Shown here: in pieces, positions 49,339 through 59,432 of the stretch | Position numbering within the stretch: position 1 is the stretch's first letter | Layout: each line of letters begins with the position of its first letter | Notes under the pieces: generated by a model | The model's database searches: none | What the model was told of the DNA's origin: nothing | Seen by the model: the letters and a program-made list of their open reading frames with translations, nothing else | Translations under genes and position numbers: made by a program | Source of the DNA: Ctena decussata | Lineage: Eukaryota > Mollusca > Bivalvia > Lucinida > Lucinidae | NCBI GenBank assembly: GCA_963989385.1 | Contig: OZ022500.1 | Coordinates: 77,000,289-77,064,288 of the forward strand | DNA length: 64,000 nucleotides | Reading direction: 5' to 3'

Positions 49339-49536
49339 TTGCCCTATGAAAGTGTATGCAAACGCATATTTTGTCTCTGTAATCTCTCTGGAGACTGCAT
49401 GTCACTCAAAACATCAACAATTTCAACAAACTCAGCATTTGCACAGTCTAATGCTACTGACTCCACTCTTGGTGCCATTTCGTCATGTCAGTTTATCAGA
49501 ATTTGTAATTTACATCAGCTTTCAACGCTAAAGTAA
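49339..49536 (+). CDS. Possible alternative 3' exon of gene 1
   Basis: TTTTCCAG (ends 49338) is followed by an open frame of 65 codons beginning LPYESVCKR, ending at a stop at 49534-49536. Just before the main stop, 47034 starts GTGCGT after AAG, a usable donor at a codon boundary. Joining there would replace the last three residues and add another tyrosine motif (YESV) in frame. Composition is rich in Ser, Thr and Asn with several Cys and no recognised domain. This is a hypothesis; chance is quite possible. Confidence 0.25.
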   Translation: MPYESVCKRIFCLCNLSGDCMSLKTSTISTNSAFAQSNATDSTLGAISSCQFIRICNLHQLSTLK

Positions 49537-49906
49537 ATTATAAATTCTGATAAACTGAAATATCTTAACTTTCTGTAAAAGCCACTGTTTAAAAACAGAA
49601 TTGTTTGTCTTCATATCACGAGTAACGTCAGCTATTGTTTGTTGAGACCCAGTTATAAGGTGTGGAGACCGTAGTTGATGTTACTATTCCCTTGCTCAAG
49701 CTCAATGTGTTGTACATGGTGTGAAGCATATAAATACATTATCAGATAAAACTGCACGTACTAGGGTTGTCTTTTCTATTTTCAATTTTTATAAAAGTAT
49801 ATTAGAGGCGATTCTGACGGGCTAGTCGAGGGGCCAGCTCTTAGAGGGACTCTTCAACGATTCTTTTCGACCCATCTGGTAGATCTAGAAAATTTACAAT
49901 TAAAGT

Positions 49907-50011
49907 ATGTTCGAAGTGTTTGAGCTATCTAACTCTGATTTATATACGGTGGATGCCAGCTCTGAAATTGATGCAGATGTTATTACAAGGGCACCCATAG
50001 TCCTACCATCG
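49907..50011 (+). CDS. Possible short first exon, unknown
   Basis: ATG at 49907 opens an acidic frame (MFEVFELSNSDLYTVDASSE) that stays coding-like to GTAATT near 50011, with no recognisable domain. It could be the first exon of a gene whose remainder was not found, or a transposon remnant; the repeat-rich sequence after it argues for caution. Confidence 0.2.
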
Positions 50012-50864
50012 GTAATTATATTTATTAATTATCAATTGTATATAACTCTTTCATTAAATAGTTAAGTAAGTAGTTATATACTGCTCAAAAAAAGAGAGGG
50101 ATATTTTGGCATAGAAGTGACTACAAGAATCAATAATAATGTCTTGGTTAGATTATTATGTCATATCGATAGAGCACTGTTCAAGTGACCATATTCAGTT
50201 TAAAACAGACTGTGTCAAAGTAGGTCACGTGACCTATAGCAACACATAAAGGACTATGGGGTCAACACCTCAATGTCACATCGGCAAACAAAATTCTTTT
50301 AGACCCTCAAGTTCTGTGAATATCTTAATTCTTCAAAAAAAATCCAAACTGATAACAATCCACTTTGTTAGGAAGTATTGCGTTATTTAAGGTGTAGGGC
50401 CCTTGTAAAAGTCACCATCGGTGAAATAACTCACCATACATTGGTATCGATTCGTCCTTTGATAAAACAGCATAAAAATATATATGTATCTTGTTAACCT
50501 AGGCATTAGGCGTCTGTCTTAAAAAGGTTTGCATAAAAATGGTCAGTCATTGATGTGCTGGATTCGTGCAAATTTAGTCGTCGACCCTTTGTCTACTTCC
50601 AATTTACTCTAGGTCACGTGACAAGCTTAAATGTATCAATAGTCATACTGAGAGTCTCTATGGACATGACAGAAGTGTAATGTTCGTCCACTTATTTTCC
50701 TTCATTCTGCCTTCTTAAATGTCTCTATGTCCTTCTTAAAAGTCTCTATAGTCCTTACTTTTTGTGAGCAGTGTATATTAAAGCTATTAGAGGATGCTCC
50801 GCAAGGCTTTGCATTTTATCTGCTCTTCAACTCGTTCGATAAATTAAAAATACACGAGTACTTA

Positions 50865-53616
50865 GGGACCGACCATTTGATATTCTGGGGGGGCCTGGTA
50901 TATTTATCAAAAAAAATTCCTGTTTTTGGATATGCAAGAAAAAAATATCCTGGCTCATAAGGGGGTTCAAAAAAATAATCTGGCTTCAAAAGTAAGAGAA
51001 AAAAATAACCTGTCTCCACCCAAAATTTCAAAGAAAAAATATAGTCTGCAGATACTTCCATTGGAATTGAGTTTTTATAATCTCTCTGGCTTCTGGGGGC
51101 TGCGCCCCCAGACCCCCATATTTATAGTTATATTTTAATATTATCTACAATTGGTTTACACCAGCGGGCCCGCATGTGCATACATTTACAAAAAAATCCT
51201 ATACAACATTCACATACATGTATCATTGATCTGCCACATTACTAAGTAAATGTTTCCACTAAAACTGAATTGCAAAAGAGTCACTAGCTTATGGGAGACA
51301 AAACCATTATGGCAAAATAAACACTCTAAAAGGCAAAAGTCCGAATATAAAAACCCTTATTTTTACCATCATTCCTAGTTATGTCCCCAACTTCGGAGAA
51401 GTTGAGGGGGCATATTGGTTTGGGCCTGTCCGTCCGTCCGTCTGTCCGTCTGTCCGTCCGTAACATTTTTAAGCAGCTTGGAAACTCAAGAACCTCTAAT
51501 GCTATGATCTTGAAATTTTATATGTGGCATCTACATGAAAAATAAGCAGACACGTATTTTTTCTTTTTTCCACTGGTCATGTATTTCTAGAGTTATGCCC
51601 CTTTTTTGACTTAGTGCATTGTAAGCCTATGGAACCTTGTTAGCAAAATATTTCAAGAACCCCTGATGCTAGGATCATGATTTTTTGCAGGAAGGCATTG
51701 CCTATGAAGTAGATGAACTGATTAACTTTTGAAAAAATATCGTGAATTTTTTACCGAGTTATGCCCCTTTTTCAACTTAGCGCATTGTAAGCCTATGGAA
51801 CCTTGTTAGCAAAATATCTCGAGAACTCCTGATGCTAGGATCATGATATTTTGCAGGAAGGCATTGCCTTTGAAGTAGATGAACTGATTAACCTTTTTAA
51901 AAAAAATATCGTGAATTTTTGACCGAGTTATGCCCCTTTTTCAACTTAATGCATTGTCAGCCTATGGAACCTTGTTAGCAAAATATTTCAAGAACCCCTG
52001 ATGCTAGGATCATGATTTTTTGCAGGAAGGCATTGCCTATGAAGTAGATGAACTGATTAACTTTTGAAAAAATATCGTGAATTTTTTACCGAGTTATGCC
52101 CCTTTTTCATCTTAGCGCATTGTAAGCCTATGGAACCTCGTAAGCAAAATATCTCGAAAACTCCTGATGCTAGGATCATGATATTTTGCAGGAAGACATT
52201 GCCTATAAAGTAGATACACTGAATAACTTTTGAAAAAATATTGTGAATTTTTTACCGAGCTATGTCCCTTTTTCAACTTAGTGCATTGTAAGCCTATGGA
52301 ACCTTGCTAGCAAAATATCTCAAGAACCCCTGATGCTAGGATCACGATATTTTGCAGGAAGACATTGCACAAGGTGTAGATGACCTGATTAACCTTTGAA
52401 AAAAAATTGTGAATTTTTGACCGAGTTATGCCCCTTTTTCAACTTAGTGCATTTAAGCCTATGGAACCTTGTTAACAAAATATCTTGAGAGCCCCTGATG
52501 CTAGGATCCTGATTCTTTGCAGCAAGACATTGTCCAAGGTGTAGATGACCTGATCAACTGTTGAATTTTTTTTTGTAAATTTTTGACCGAGTTAAGCCCC
52601 TTTTTATACTTAGTGCATTGAAGCCTATGGTATAAAAGTACCTGTACATATGGTCAAGAACCGTTATGGATAGGGACTTGAAATTTTATGTGTGGCATGT
52701 ACATGAAAAATAAGCGAGCTTGTGAACAAAACATCCAAAGAACTGCTCAAGCTTTGTTCCTTGTATTTGGCATACAGTTACAGACTAAGATTTAGATGAA
52801 CCGGTTAATACACCTTTCTGATATGTAAATTATGGATATGTAAATTATGGGATGAACCCTCTTTAGAGGCAAGCATAAGGTTGGGGGCATAGTGTTTCAT
52901 AAACACATTTTCTAGTTTTTCTCTTGTTTCCAGTCTTAAAATTGCCATTGAAATCGGGAAATTGCTTTAGCTTCTGGGGGGCGTTGCCCCCCCCAGACCC
53001 CCCTTTCTTAACTTCTTAACACATAACTTTCAGCCATTTTATTAATTGCCATTCATGTATAATGTGACTCTATCAGTAAGTATTTATCAAACTTTCTAAA
53101 GGATGAATAAAGCATGTTTGGGCATATATTGGGATAGAAAAAAAACTTAAATTCCTAATGTTAGCCCTAAAGCTTTGCCAAAATAGCCCTAAATTTTGGC
53201 CAAAATATCCCTAATTTAAGGCCTAATTTTTTGCCAAACTCATACAGGGATGTTTGTATCTGTACCTTAGATGAAAAGAGTAACATGCTCCAGGCACTGG
53301 TTTGCAAAAGCAAGCTAAGCCATGCCCTTCGCCTGGTTAAAGACAGCACCATGTTCTTTTTGTGAGAAAAAAGGTGTAAAAAATACTGATGTGGGTAAAA
53401 TAAAAGGATATTAAGATCAAGTAAACAAGGATCTGATAGTTCAGCTATAAAATAAAAAAAAAATAACCTGTTTGAGTTAGTTTGTAAAAAAAATAAATTA
53501 GCTTCCACAAGGTGAAAAAAAAAGAAATTGTTTCCAGAGGCCAGTGAAATAAAATGTTGTGTCTCCATCAAGAATACCAGGCCCCCCCCCCCCCAGAATA
53601 TCAAATGGTCGGTCCC
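50865..53616. mobile_element. PIF/Harbinger-like non-autonomous element with TTA duplication
   Basis: The left end GGGACCGACCATTTGATATT, and the same sequence in complement at the right end (53597-53616), are TIRs that continue CTGGGGGG...CCTGG; only the G-run length differs visibly. Both ends are flanked by TTA (50862-50864, 53617-53619), the three-base target of PIF/Harbinger. GC-rich hairpins with CTGCGCCCCCAGA near 51100 and CGTTGCCCCCCCCAGA near 52984 lie inside. No transposase was recognised; frames at 50727-51138 and 53167-53604 are AT-rich translations. Superfamily assigned only from ends. Confidence 0.7.
51378..52917. mobile_element. Pearl-like element P5 nested in the Harbinger-like element
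   Basis: Starts with a hairpin (CCCCAACTTC / GAAGTTGAGGGGG), then GTCCGTCCGTCCGTCTGTCC, then a tandem core of about 6.5 units of about 166 bases (keyed on GTAAGCCTATGGAACC near 51621, 51787, 51956, 52122, 52288, 52452, 52618), and an end with GGTTGGGGGCATAGTGTTTC. It sits wholly within 50865-53616, so it inserted later. Confidence 0.65.
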
Positions 53617-53756
53617 TTATGTACGACTTCCAATTTTCATTCAGGCAAAAGCAGGCACGCTACCTAGGTGTGTTGGTTTTTGCCTCCACAGTTTTTTTTT
53701 TTTTGTTGTTGTTGTTGGTGTTGTTTTTTCTTCTTCTTTTTTTCTTTTTTGTTCTT

Positions 53757-53790
<34 letters not shown>
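53583..53790. repeat. Homopolymer and simple-repeat tracts
   Basis: Poly-C of about 13 near 53583, a poly-T and TTG-rich block from 53690, and about 31 T at 53757-53787. All frames over this stretch are low-complexity artefacts. Confidence 0.95.
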
Positions 53791-53791
<1 letters not shown>

Positions 53792-54054
53792 AAAAAAACA
53801 CCGACACTGTGCCATTCTTGCCTACTTTTATACATGTATACTATTTTTGGACTACAAAAGTGAAGAATACATTGAATTTAAAACGAAATGCTGTTTCACC
53901 TTCGGATGATTTCTCGAGATTCATTAATGGCTGTTTTGAAGAGACAAGAACAAAACTGCACGGATGTGCATGCTGATCTCAGTCTTCACTGTTCACATAT
54001 TTTTAGACGAGTATTGAGTTTACGTAAAGGCATAACGTTGTAGACAGAAAGTCT

Positions 54055-54245
54055 GGCTGATGACTGGATGGGTGACTTGCGATTGTTTGTTCCTTTCAAC
54101 AGTATTTCAGTCGTATCAGGACGACGGGAGGGTGATAATGAAAAGTTGTATACAAAGAAAAGATTTCCGCCTCCAGCGGGAATCGAACCCGGGAGCGGCT
54201 AGCTCAGCAGGTCAGCGTTTAACCCACTGAGATACCGCACTGGAA
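54055..54245 (-). mobile_element. tRNA-derived SINE (family T1), reverse
   Basis: Body TTTCAGTCGTATCAGGACGA near 54104 and AGGGTGATAATGAAAAG, then a reverse head with GGGAATCGAACCCGGGAGC near 54178 and AACCCACTGAGATACCGCAC. Close to the copy at 31368. Confidence 0.75.
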
Positions 54246-54567
54246 CAAACAGTATAGGTTCAGATAATACTGCTCCTTCAAGTGTCGTTTGATCAAGCTC
54301 CGCATTGTTTGGCATTCCGAATTATTTTGTTCAAATTCTATGATATACAGCAAACTAAATGGTTGATGTGCTCCGTATGTATAATATTTACGGCATTTTA
54401 TGTCACCTAACAAGGATGTTTATTTTCTTTGATTTCGATCTTTTAAAATCTTTCACGGCTATATTTTAACCCCTTCTGTAAAGTAGAACACGAAAACACA
54501 AATATTTGACTTTCGATAAAATAAACTTTACAAACCAGACATCTGACTTCTTATCATTAAGGCGTAT

Positions 54568-54775
54568 GGGTACACTGCCATTTTCACAAAGGGAAACAAC
54601 TTTTGTAGCATCCCTTTCTGCTCCAATGGACAACCTAGCTATTCCTAATTAAGATCTACTCTTAAAGATAAGAATTTGCTCCAATGGGAGCAAATTCTTT
54701 CTTTCAAGAGTTGACCAAAATTCAGAAGGGAGGCAAAAATAAAAATGGTAGAGTTGTCTCCCTTAAAAGTGTAGT
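54568..54775. mobile_element. Foldback MITE, family H2, just upstream of gene 2
   Basis: Arms: CTACTCTTAAAGATAAGAAT and TTTGCTCC pair with GGAGCAAATTCTTTCTTTCA and AGAGTTGACC; outer arms pair CCATTTTC...GGGAAACAAC with GTTGTCTCCCTT...AAAATGGT-type sequence. Related copies are at 55895-56030, 61295-61430 and 62900-63110. It ends about 20 bases before the TATA box of gene 2. Confidence 0.65.
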
Positions 54776-54794
54776 CATTCATCTTAAGTAGGAA

Positions 54795-54802
54795 TATAAA
54801 TA
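54795..54802 (+). promoter_or_regulatory. TATA box of gene 2
   Basis: TATAAATA lies 52-59 bases before the ATG at 54854. A start site about 25-30 bases downstream would give a short 5' UTR and would fall at or after the earlier ATG at 54827, which favours 54854 as the real start. Confidence 0.5.
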
Positions 54803-54853
54803 TAGGTTCTTCTTTATATCTATTTTGTGAAGTGGCCAAATATCGAATTAGGA

Positions 54854-55099
54854 ATGATCATAAAATCCATAGTTTGTGTTGTATGGCTTGGATTTGTTAC
54901 GGCGGACAACGATAATGTCGCGGACATACGGACGACCGTGGATGCCTTGTTTCGACGGGTTTCTTCTCTGCAGATCAAGAAAGACACGCCTTTCAAACCA
55001 CCTATGTTCTGGGAGAAACATAAGGGCATGTACGAAAGTGATGTAAAATTTTACTTCCATGGTGCTGAGGATTTATTCCTACTCCGCGACACGTTCAAG
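54854..55099 (+). CDS. Gene 2, exon 1: secreted protein, signal peptide
   Basis: 82 codons ending at a phase 0 donor (CAAG then GTAAGG at 55100). From the ATG at 54854 the protein opens with MIIKSIVCVVWLGFVTA, a classic signal peptide with likely cleavage after FVTA (residue about 17). The upstream in-frame ATG at 54827 would put charged residues before it, so I reject that start. The mature N-terminus is helical, with an RTTVDALFRRVSSLQIKK heptad-like stretch, then PFKPPMFWEKHKGMYESD and a DLFLLRDTFK end. I do not recognise the family. Gene 2 starts about 7.8 kb after gene 1 on the same strand. Confidence 0.75.
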
Positions 55100-55165
55100 G
55101 TAAGGAATTCCATACAATACTGTGTAGTGCGAGATAATAATATATTTTGCACATGCTCAATAGCA

Positions 55166-55335
55166 TACTGACTGTTTACTGAATGTTGTGTACTGTTAAC
55201 TGCCTGTTGACTGTTTACTTTCTTATGTGTACTGTTTAATGTCTGATGTGTGCTGTTACTGCGTGTTGACTGTTTACTGTCCGTTGTGTACTTATACTGT
55301 CTGCTGTGTACTGTTTACTGCCTGTTCCTACAGAT
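55166..55335. repeat. Degenerate short tandem repeat
   Basis: Repeated words of the TGTGTACTGTTTACTGCCTG type with a period of about 20-40 bases, in intron 1 of gene 2. Confidence 0.6.
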
Positions 55336-55467
55336 TCCTCTCTCGTGTCTACTCGGGCTCTGCATATAAACACTAAATAATTCAAAATCTGATTGTACGC
55401 TGCATAATATGGACTGTTTACTACAGTGACTTTGTGCACGCGTAAGCACTTGTGCACATACTAAATT

Positions 55468-55680
55468 TGAGTCGCGACACGAGAAAACCAACAAAGTGGT
55501 TCTGTGCCGAGCGCAGACTCAGATCAGCCTGGGCATCCGCCCAGTCTGATCAGAGTCTTCGCTGTCCGCATGAAGGTAGCTTTGACCCTTAGCTACCCTT
55601 TAAGCGCTTAGCGAAGAGTCTGTTGGGAGTCTTCGGTGGGCGCACAACCACATTGTTTGTTTTCTTGTGTCGCGGCTCAT
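55468..55680. mobile_element. Foldback MITE, family H1, copy d
   Basis: TGAGTCGCGACACGAGAAAA to TTTCTTGTGTCGCGGCTCAT; full-length hairpin in intron 1 of gene 2. Confidence 0.75.
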
Positions 55681-55894
55681 ATGTCTTTGTACAGATTCTG
55701 CCTTCTATATACCGTGTCCTGCCTGCTAGTTTATATCTACTGTACCGCTAATGTATACTTTTCCGCTGCGCCTGAACAACAGAATGTTTCAGCAGACATA
55801 GGACAAGAAAAGAGGCTCGAGTTAGGATCAAATGGGTCCATGTTTTTCCGCCGTTTTTACAAAGAGGAATAATTTTTATGACGTCCGCTCTGTT

Positions 55895-56030
55895 TCCCTG
55901 GAAAACGCAGCCCTTCCAAAATAGGGTCTACTCTTCAAGAAAAATATTTGCTGTTAAGGGAGCAAGTTCTTTTCTTTAAGAATTAACACCCATTTGGAAG
56001 GGAGACAAAAACAACAATGGCGGAGTGTGA
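55895..56030. mobile_element. Foldback MITE, family H2
   Basis: CCCTTCCAAAATAGGGTCTA and CTCTTCAAGAAAAATATTTG pair with the complement in AGTTCTTTTCTTTAAGAATT and CCCATTTGGAAGGG. Intron 1 of gene 2. Confidence 0.6.
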
Positions 56031-56220
56031 CCGCTGCTAGTCTATGGTCACTACGAGCATTCACCCATCACCGCTAGCAGTGATCATACACTGTCAGCAA
56101 TTGCCGTTGATTACCGCATTGTTACAGTCAGCAGCTACTGCTCGCAGATAGCAGTGACAAACACTGATTCACACCTGGTAAATGCATAATTTCATTTCTA
56201 CCTGGAAAGTAAAAACATAA

Positions 56221-56460
56221 TTGAGCCACGAGACACGAGAAAACCAACAAAGTGGTTGTGCGCACAGCTCAAACTCAGATCAGCCTGGGCATCCGCTCAT
56301 TCTGGTCAAGCTTTTTGCAGTGCGCTCAAAAGGTAGCTAAACGTCTAAGCTACCTCCATGCGGACAGCGAAGACTCTGATCAGACTTGGCGGATGCCCAG
56401 GCTGATCTGAGTCTGCAATGGGCGCACAACCACTTTGTTGGTTTTCTCGTGTCGCGGCTT
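56221..56460. mobile_element. Foldback MITE, family H1, copy e
   Basis: Left arm from GAGACACGAGAAAACCAACA, right arm TGTTGGTTTTCTCGTGTCGC. The inner arms are also self-complementary (CAGCCTGGGCATCCGC and GCGGATGCCCAGGCTG), giving one long foldback. Confidence 0.8.
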
Positions 56461-56720
56461 ATCAAGCCTGTGCAAATAGTTGGCCTAAAAACAAGGCTAT
56501 TCTACTCGTACATGTATGCACGGAAAGCCAAATTGAACACAATATTTTCTTTAAGTAAAAGAACAGGTGGATTTATCACAAAACGCTGACCGAACCGAAA
56601 TGGAGTTACAACAAGTTCTGAATGTGGCCAAACCGAAATTTCGGTTTTTGCCACTTTCATGTGCTTTATGACAACTCCACTACTTCACCTATATTTTACC
56701 AAGCTGAAGCTAACAAAATT

Positions 56721-56958
56721 GAGCTGCGACACGGCAAACCCAACAAAGTGGCTGTGCACCGGCAGCGCAGACTCAGATCTGCCTGGGCATCCGCCCAGTC
56801 TGATCAGAATCTTCGCAGTCCGCATGGAAAGAGCTTAGACACTTAGCTATCCTTTCAGTGCTTAGCGAAGAGTCTGGTCAGACTGGGTGGACGCCCAGGA
56901 TGACCTAAGTCTGCGCTAGGCGCACAACCACTTTAATGTTTTCTCGTGTCGCGGCTCA
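56721..56958. mobile_element. Foldback MITE, family H1, copy f
   Basis: GAGCTGCGACACGGCAAACC to TGTTTTCTCGTGTCGCGGCT. Only about 260 bases after copy e. Confidence 0.75.
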
Positions 56959-57054
56959 AACAGCTTTGTTATATGTGGCAATCCATTTGCAGAAGCTTGT
57001 TCATCGCTTAATAATTATTATTATTATTATTAAGAAATAGATTCTTGCTTACAG

Positions 57055-57500
57055 TGATTTGTTACCCTATATATCACTGATTGAAGGTCAGTCGTAAAGT
57101 GATATATCACGAGCGCGAAATGCGAGTGATATAGTCACTGACGACTGACCGACAACCAGCGATATATTGGTCAACAAATCACTTGTTAGCAAGAATCTAA
57201 CACGATTCTAACACGCCAGAAACGATGAAAACGCAATTGTTTCCTTCAGATTTTTCCAGTTTTCCGCTATGATAACAGGAAGAAATCCCGCCAACAACTT
57301 TGACTGTTACAAAAGCGTTCACATATGTTTCCTAAGTTTTTGATGCGAGAAAACGACGTTACACCGTCTAGCCTCATGGAAATGAAAATTGACGTCACCA
57401 AACGAATAAAAATGACGTCCGAACGGCGCTATATAACGTCACGCGAGTCCGCCCAGTGATTTGTCACGCATTATATCACGAGATTTTAGCATTGGCTATA
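57055..57500. repeat. Inverted-repeat region in intron 1 of gene 2
   Basis: GTGATTTGTTACCCTATATATC (from about 57055) is mirrored by GATATATTGGTCAACAAATCAC near 57161-57183, and inner arms CTGA...GGTCAGTCGT pair with ACGACTGACC. The outer part (to about 57500) carries related words (GTGATTTGTCACGCATTATA). Hairpin-type element. Confidence 0.5.
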
Positions 57501-57664
57501 TAGGCGACCAGTGTTAGAATTATCATTTACGTGGGAAAGGAATCGCGCGTGTACTAAAGGTAGCAGTTACTGGTGGCAATCAGCAGTGGCTGGCAAAGAC
57601 GTCTCATTGCCAACTTGACATAGGCCTATACAGGAAAAGTCACAGATAGATAATCATATTTTAG

Positions 57665-58011
57665 GTGTATGACGACAATATGTTTGCGACTGCATGGATC
57701 ACTTCCTGTTTACTGGAAACATTCAGATACGGAAACGGACCGAAGCCTTCCGAAGAGCAGATAACTTCCGCCATTTTAGCAATTAAAGAATATCACGACA
57801 AAAACGTTGATTATGCCAACTCTTTGATGACGTTTTGGCCGCAGAAGTACAACGCAACCTCGGCGGCGTGGGAGAGCTATCCGATTAATCTACATAAATT
57901 CTTTGATCTGGCTATGTCTTTAAATGCTACTGAGCTAGCCAAGCTTTTCGACAAGCTGGGGTTTAAGGACCTTGAGAAGATAGTTGAGTATCTCTTCAAT
58001 CCAGCCTATCT
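57665..58011 (+). CDS. Gene 2, exon 2
   Basis: Acceptor ATTTTAG (ends 57664), donor GTAAGT (58012); enters phase 0 and leaves two bases. Residues 83-198. It opens with VYDDNMFATAWITSCLLE, probably a helix starting from an acidic turn, and contains YANSLMTFWPQKY and SYPINLHKFF. Two sequons (NAT) fit a secreted glycoprotein. Overall mostly helical with regular hydrophobic spacing and no repeats at sequence level. Function not recognised; weak resemblance to alpha/alpha-toroid proteins is an impression only. Confidence 0.8.
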
Positions 58012-58083
58012 GTAAGTATAGTGTCACTGAATGCCTTATTCGGCTTTTTTTCTTATGAAAATACCAATGCAAATACATAGCGA

Positions 58084-58238
58084 TTATTACATGGGTTTTC
58101 GTTATCATCCGATTTATCAGCCCGAGATTCCAATATCGGACTGATATTGGAGTCTCGGGCTGATAAATCGTCCGATATTGGAATCTCGGGCTGATAAATC
58201 GGGTGATAATGAAAACTCCATGTAATAATCTCTATATA
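58084..58238. mobile_element. Foldback MITE in intron 2 of gene 2
   Basis: GATTATTACATGGGTTTTCG ... CGATTTATCAGCCCGAGATT pairs with AATCTCGGGCTGATAAATCG ... CCATGTAATAATC. The central unit CCGATATTGGA(A/G)TCTCGGG is itself repeated. Confidence 0.8.
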
Positions 58239-58394
58239 CCAAACGCTTACAGAGTGTCAGTTTAAAAGAAAATATGAACATATCACAAAAATAGAAAGCG
58301 CCATTTTATATATGTTGTTCTTGGGTATCTGGACACAGGCCCACTCGGATACTCATACAAATATCAGAAGTTAATGTCATTAAAATGTTAGAAT

Positions 58395-59040
58395 ATCTTT
58401 CCGGTAATATTTACGTGGAGTTCAGCGGACAAGTTTATCAACGGCAGTTGGCATGCCAATGGCCATTCACTGCGCTCACTTACTTGTCGACTTATTTCTT
58501 ATGGGCTCTTAAAGAACGGTAAAACAACGCCTCGCACAGCAATACGTGACCTATAGGTACAGAGATGAAGTTCTGTACCTGTGAACTTGAAATTTACTCA
58601 AGTACTAAAAAGCAGACGACACAATTTACGTCTGCAAAAATTCAAAAAATGCTTTGTCCAAGACATTTCATATTGAGAATTCAAAGACTAGAGGGCAAAC
58701 AGTGTAGATCTAGATGAGGTGGCTCATTATGAGCCACCTCATCAAGATCTACGCTGTTTGCAAATTCTGCTATTTTCGTCACTGGTGCTTAAAGTGTTAA
58801 AGAGAATCCAGTTCATCTGTCTCATACTTCGGCAGCTATCTCTGTATTGAAAATGAAAACATTGTTACTAGGCTTTATGAAAAGAGGGACAATTTCAATG
58901 TTCCTATATTTAACTTTCCGTTTTTTGAGAATCAATATTCCTTCGCACCAGTTATGTTGTCTCTCAGTTAGTTTGTTTTGCTGGAGACTGTTTCAAATAT
59001 CAAGCTTTTGTTGATAAATTTGTTAAAAAGCGCACTACTG
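58395..59040 (+). mobile_element. RT-element fragments (family B), plus strand
   Basis: ATATTTACGTGGAGTTCAGC near 58407 (the NIYVEFSG motif) and GAGAATCCAGTTCATCTG near 58801 to the QLV..C...YQ-like block near 58990 correspond to the copy at 20000-20490 in reverse. Between them is a short hairpin (GATGAGGTGGCTC / GAGCCACCTCATC, 58714-58753). Confidence 0.6.
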
Positions 59041-59150
59041 GCATATTCAATGGTTTCAACGCCGCATTTTCTATTTTAATGCCTTTGCATATATCCAGGT
59101 AATCTTTATAATCGAACCGTATGTCAGTGGCATCAGTCAGTTATGGTTTA

Positions 59151-59432
59151 GGGTACTCGAATAGTCTAAAAAATTACGTGTCTTTACTTCACAGCACGGG
59201 TACTCGAATAGTCAAAAAAATTACGTGTCTTTACTTCACAGCACGGGTACTCGAATAGTCTAAAAAATTACGTGTCTTTACTTCACAGCACGGGTACTAG
59301 AATAGTCTAAAAAATTACGTGTCTTTACTTCACAGCACGGGTACTCGAATAGTCTGAAAAAATTACGTGTCTTTACTTCACAGCACGGGTACTCGAATAG
59401 TCTAAAAAATTACGTGTCTTTACTTCACAGCA
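59151..59432. repeat. 47-bp minisatellite, six units
   Basis: Units starting GGGTACTCGAATAGTCT at 59151, 59198, 59245, 59292, 59339 and 59387, nearly identical, followed by two long T tracts (to about 59480). It lies about 220 bases before exon 3 of gene 2. Confidence 0.95.

Noticed and set aside
53528..53976. Phe/Lys-rich frames up to 111 codons on both strands
   Set aside because: Produced by poly-T/poly-A and poly-C tracts.
54827..54853. Earlier in-frame ATG for gene 2
   Set aside because: It would place nine polar or charged residues before the signal peptide and leave almost no room for a 5' UTR after the TATA box.
59151..59432. Regular direct repeats that could suggest a CRISPR array
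   Set aside because: Units are contiguous without unique spacers and lie in a eukaryotic intron; it is a minisatellite.
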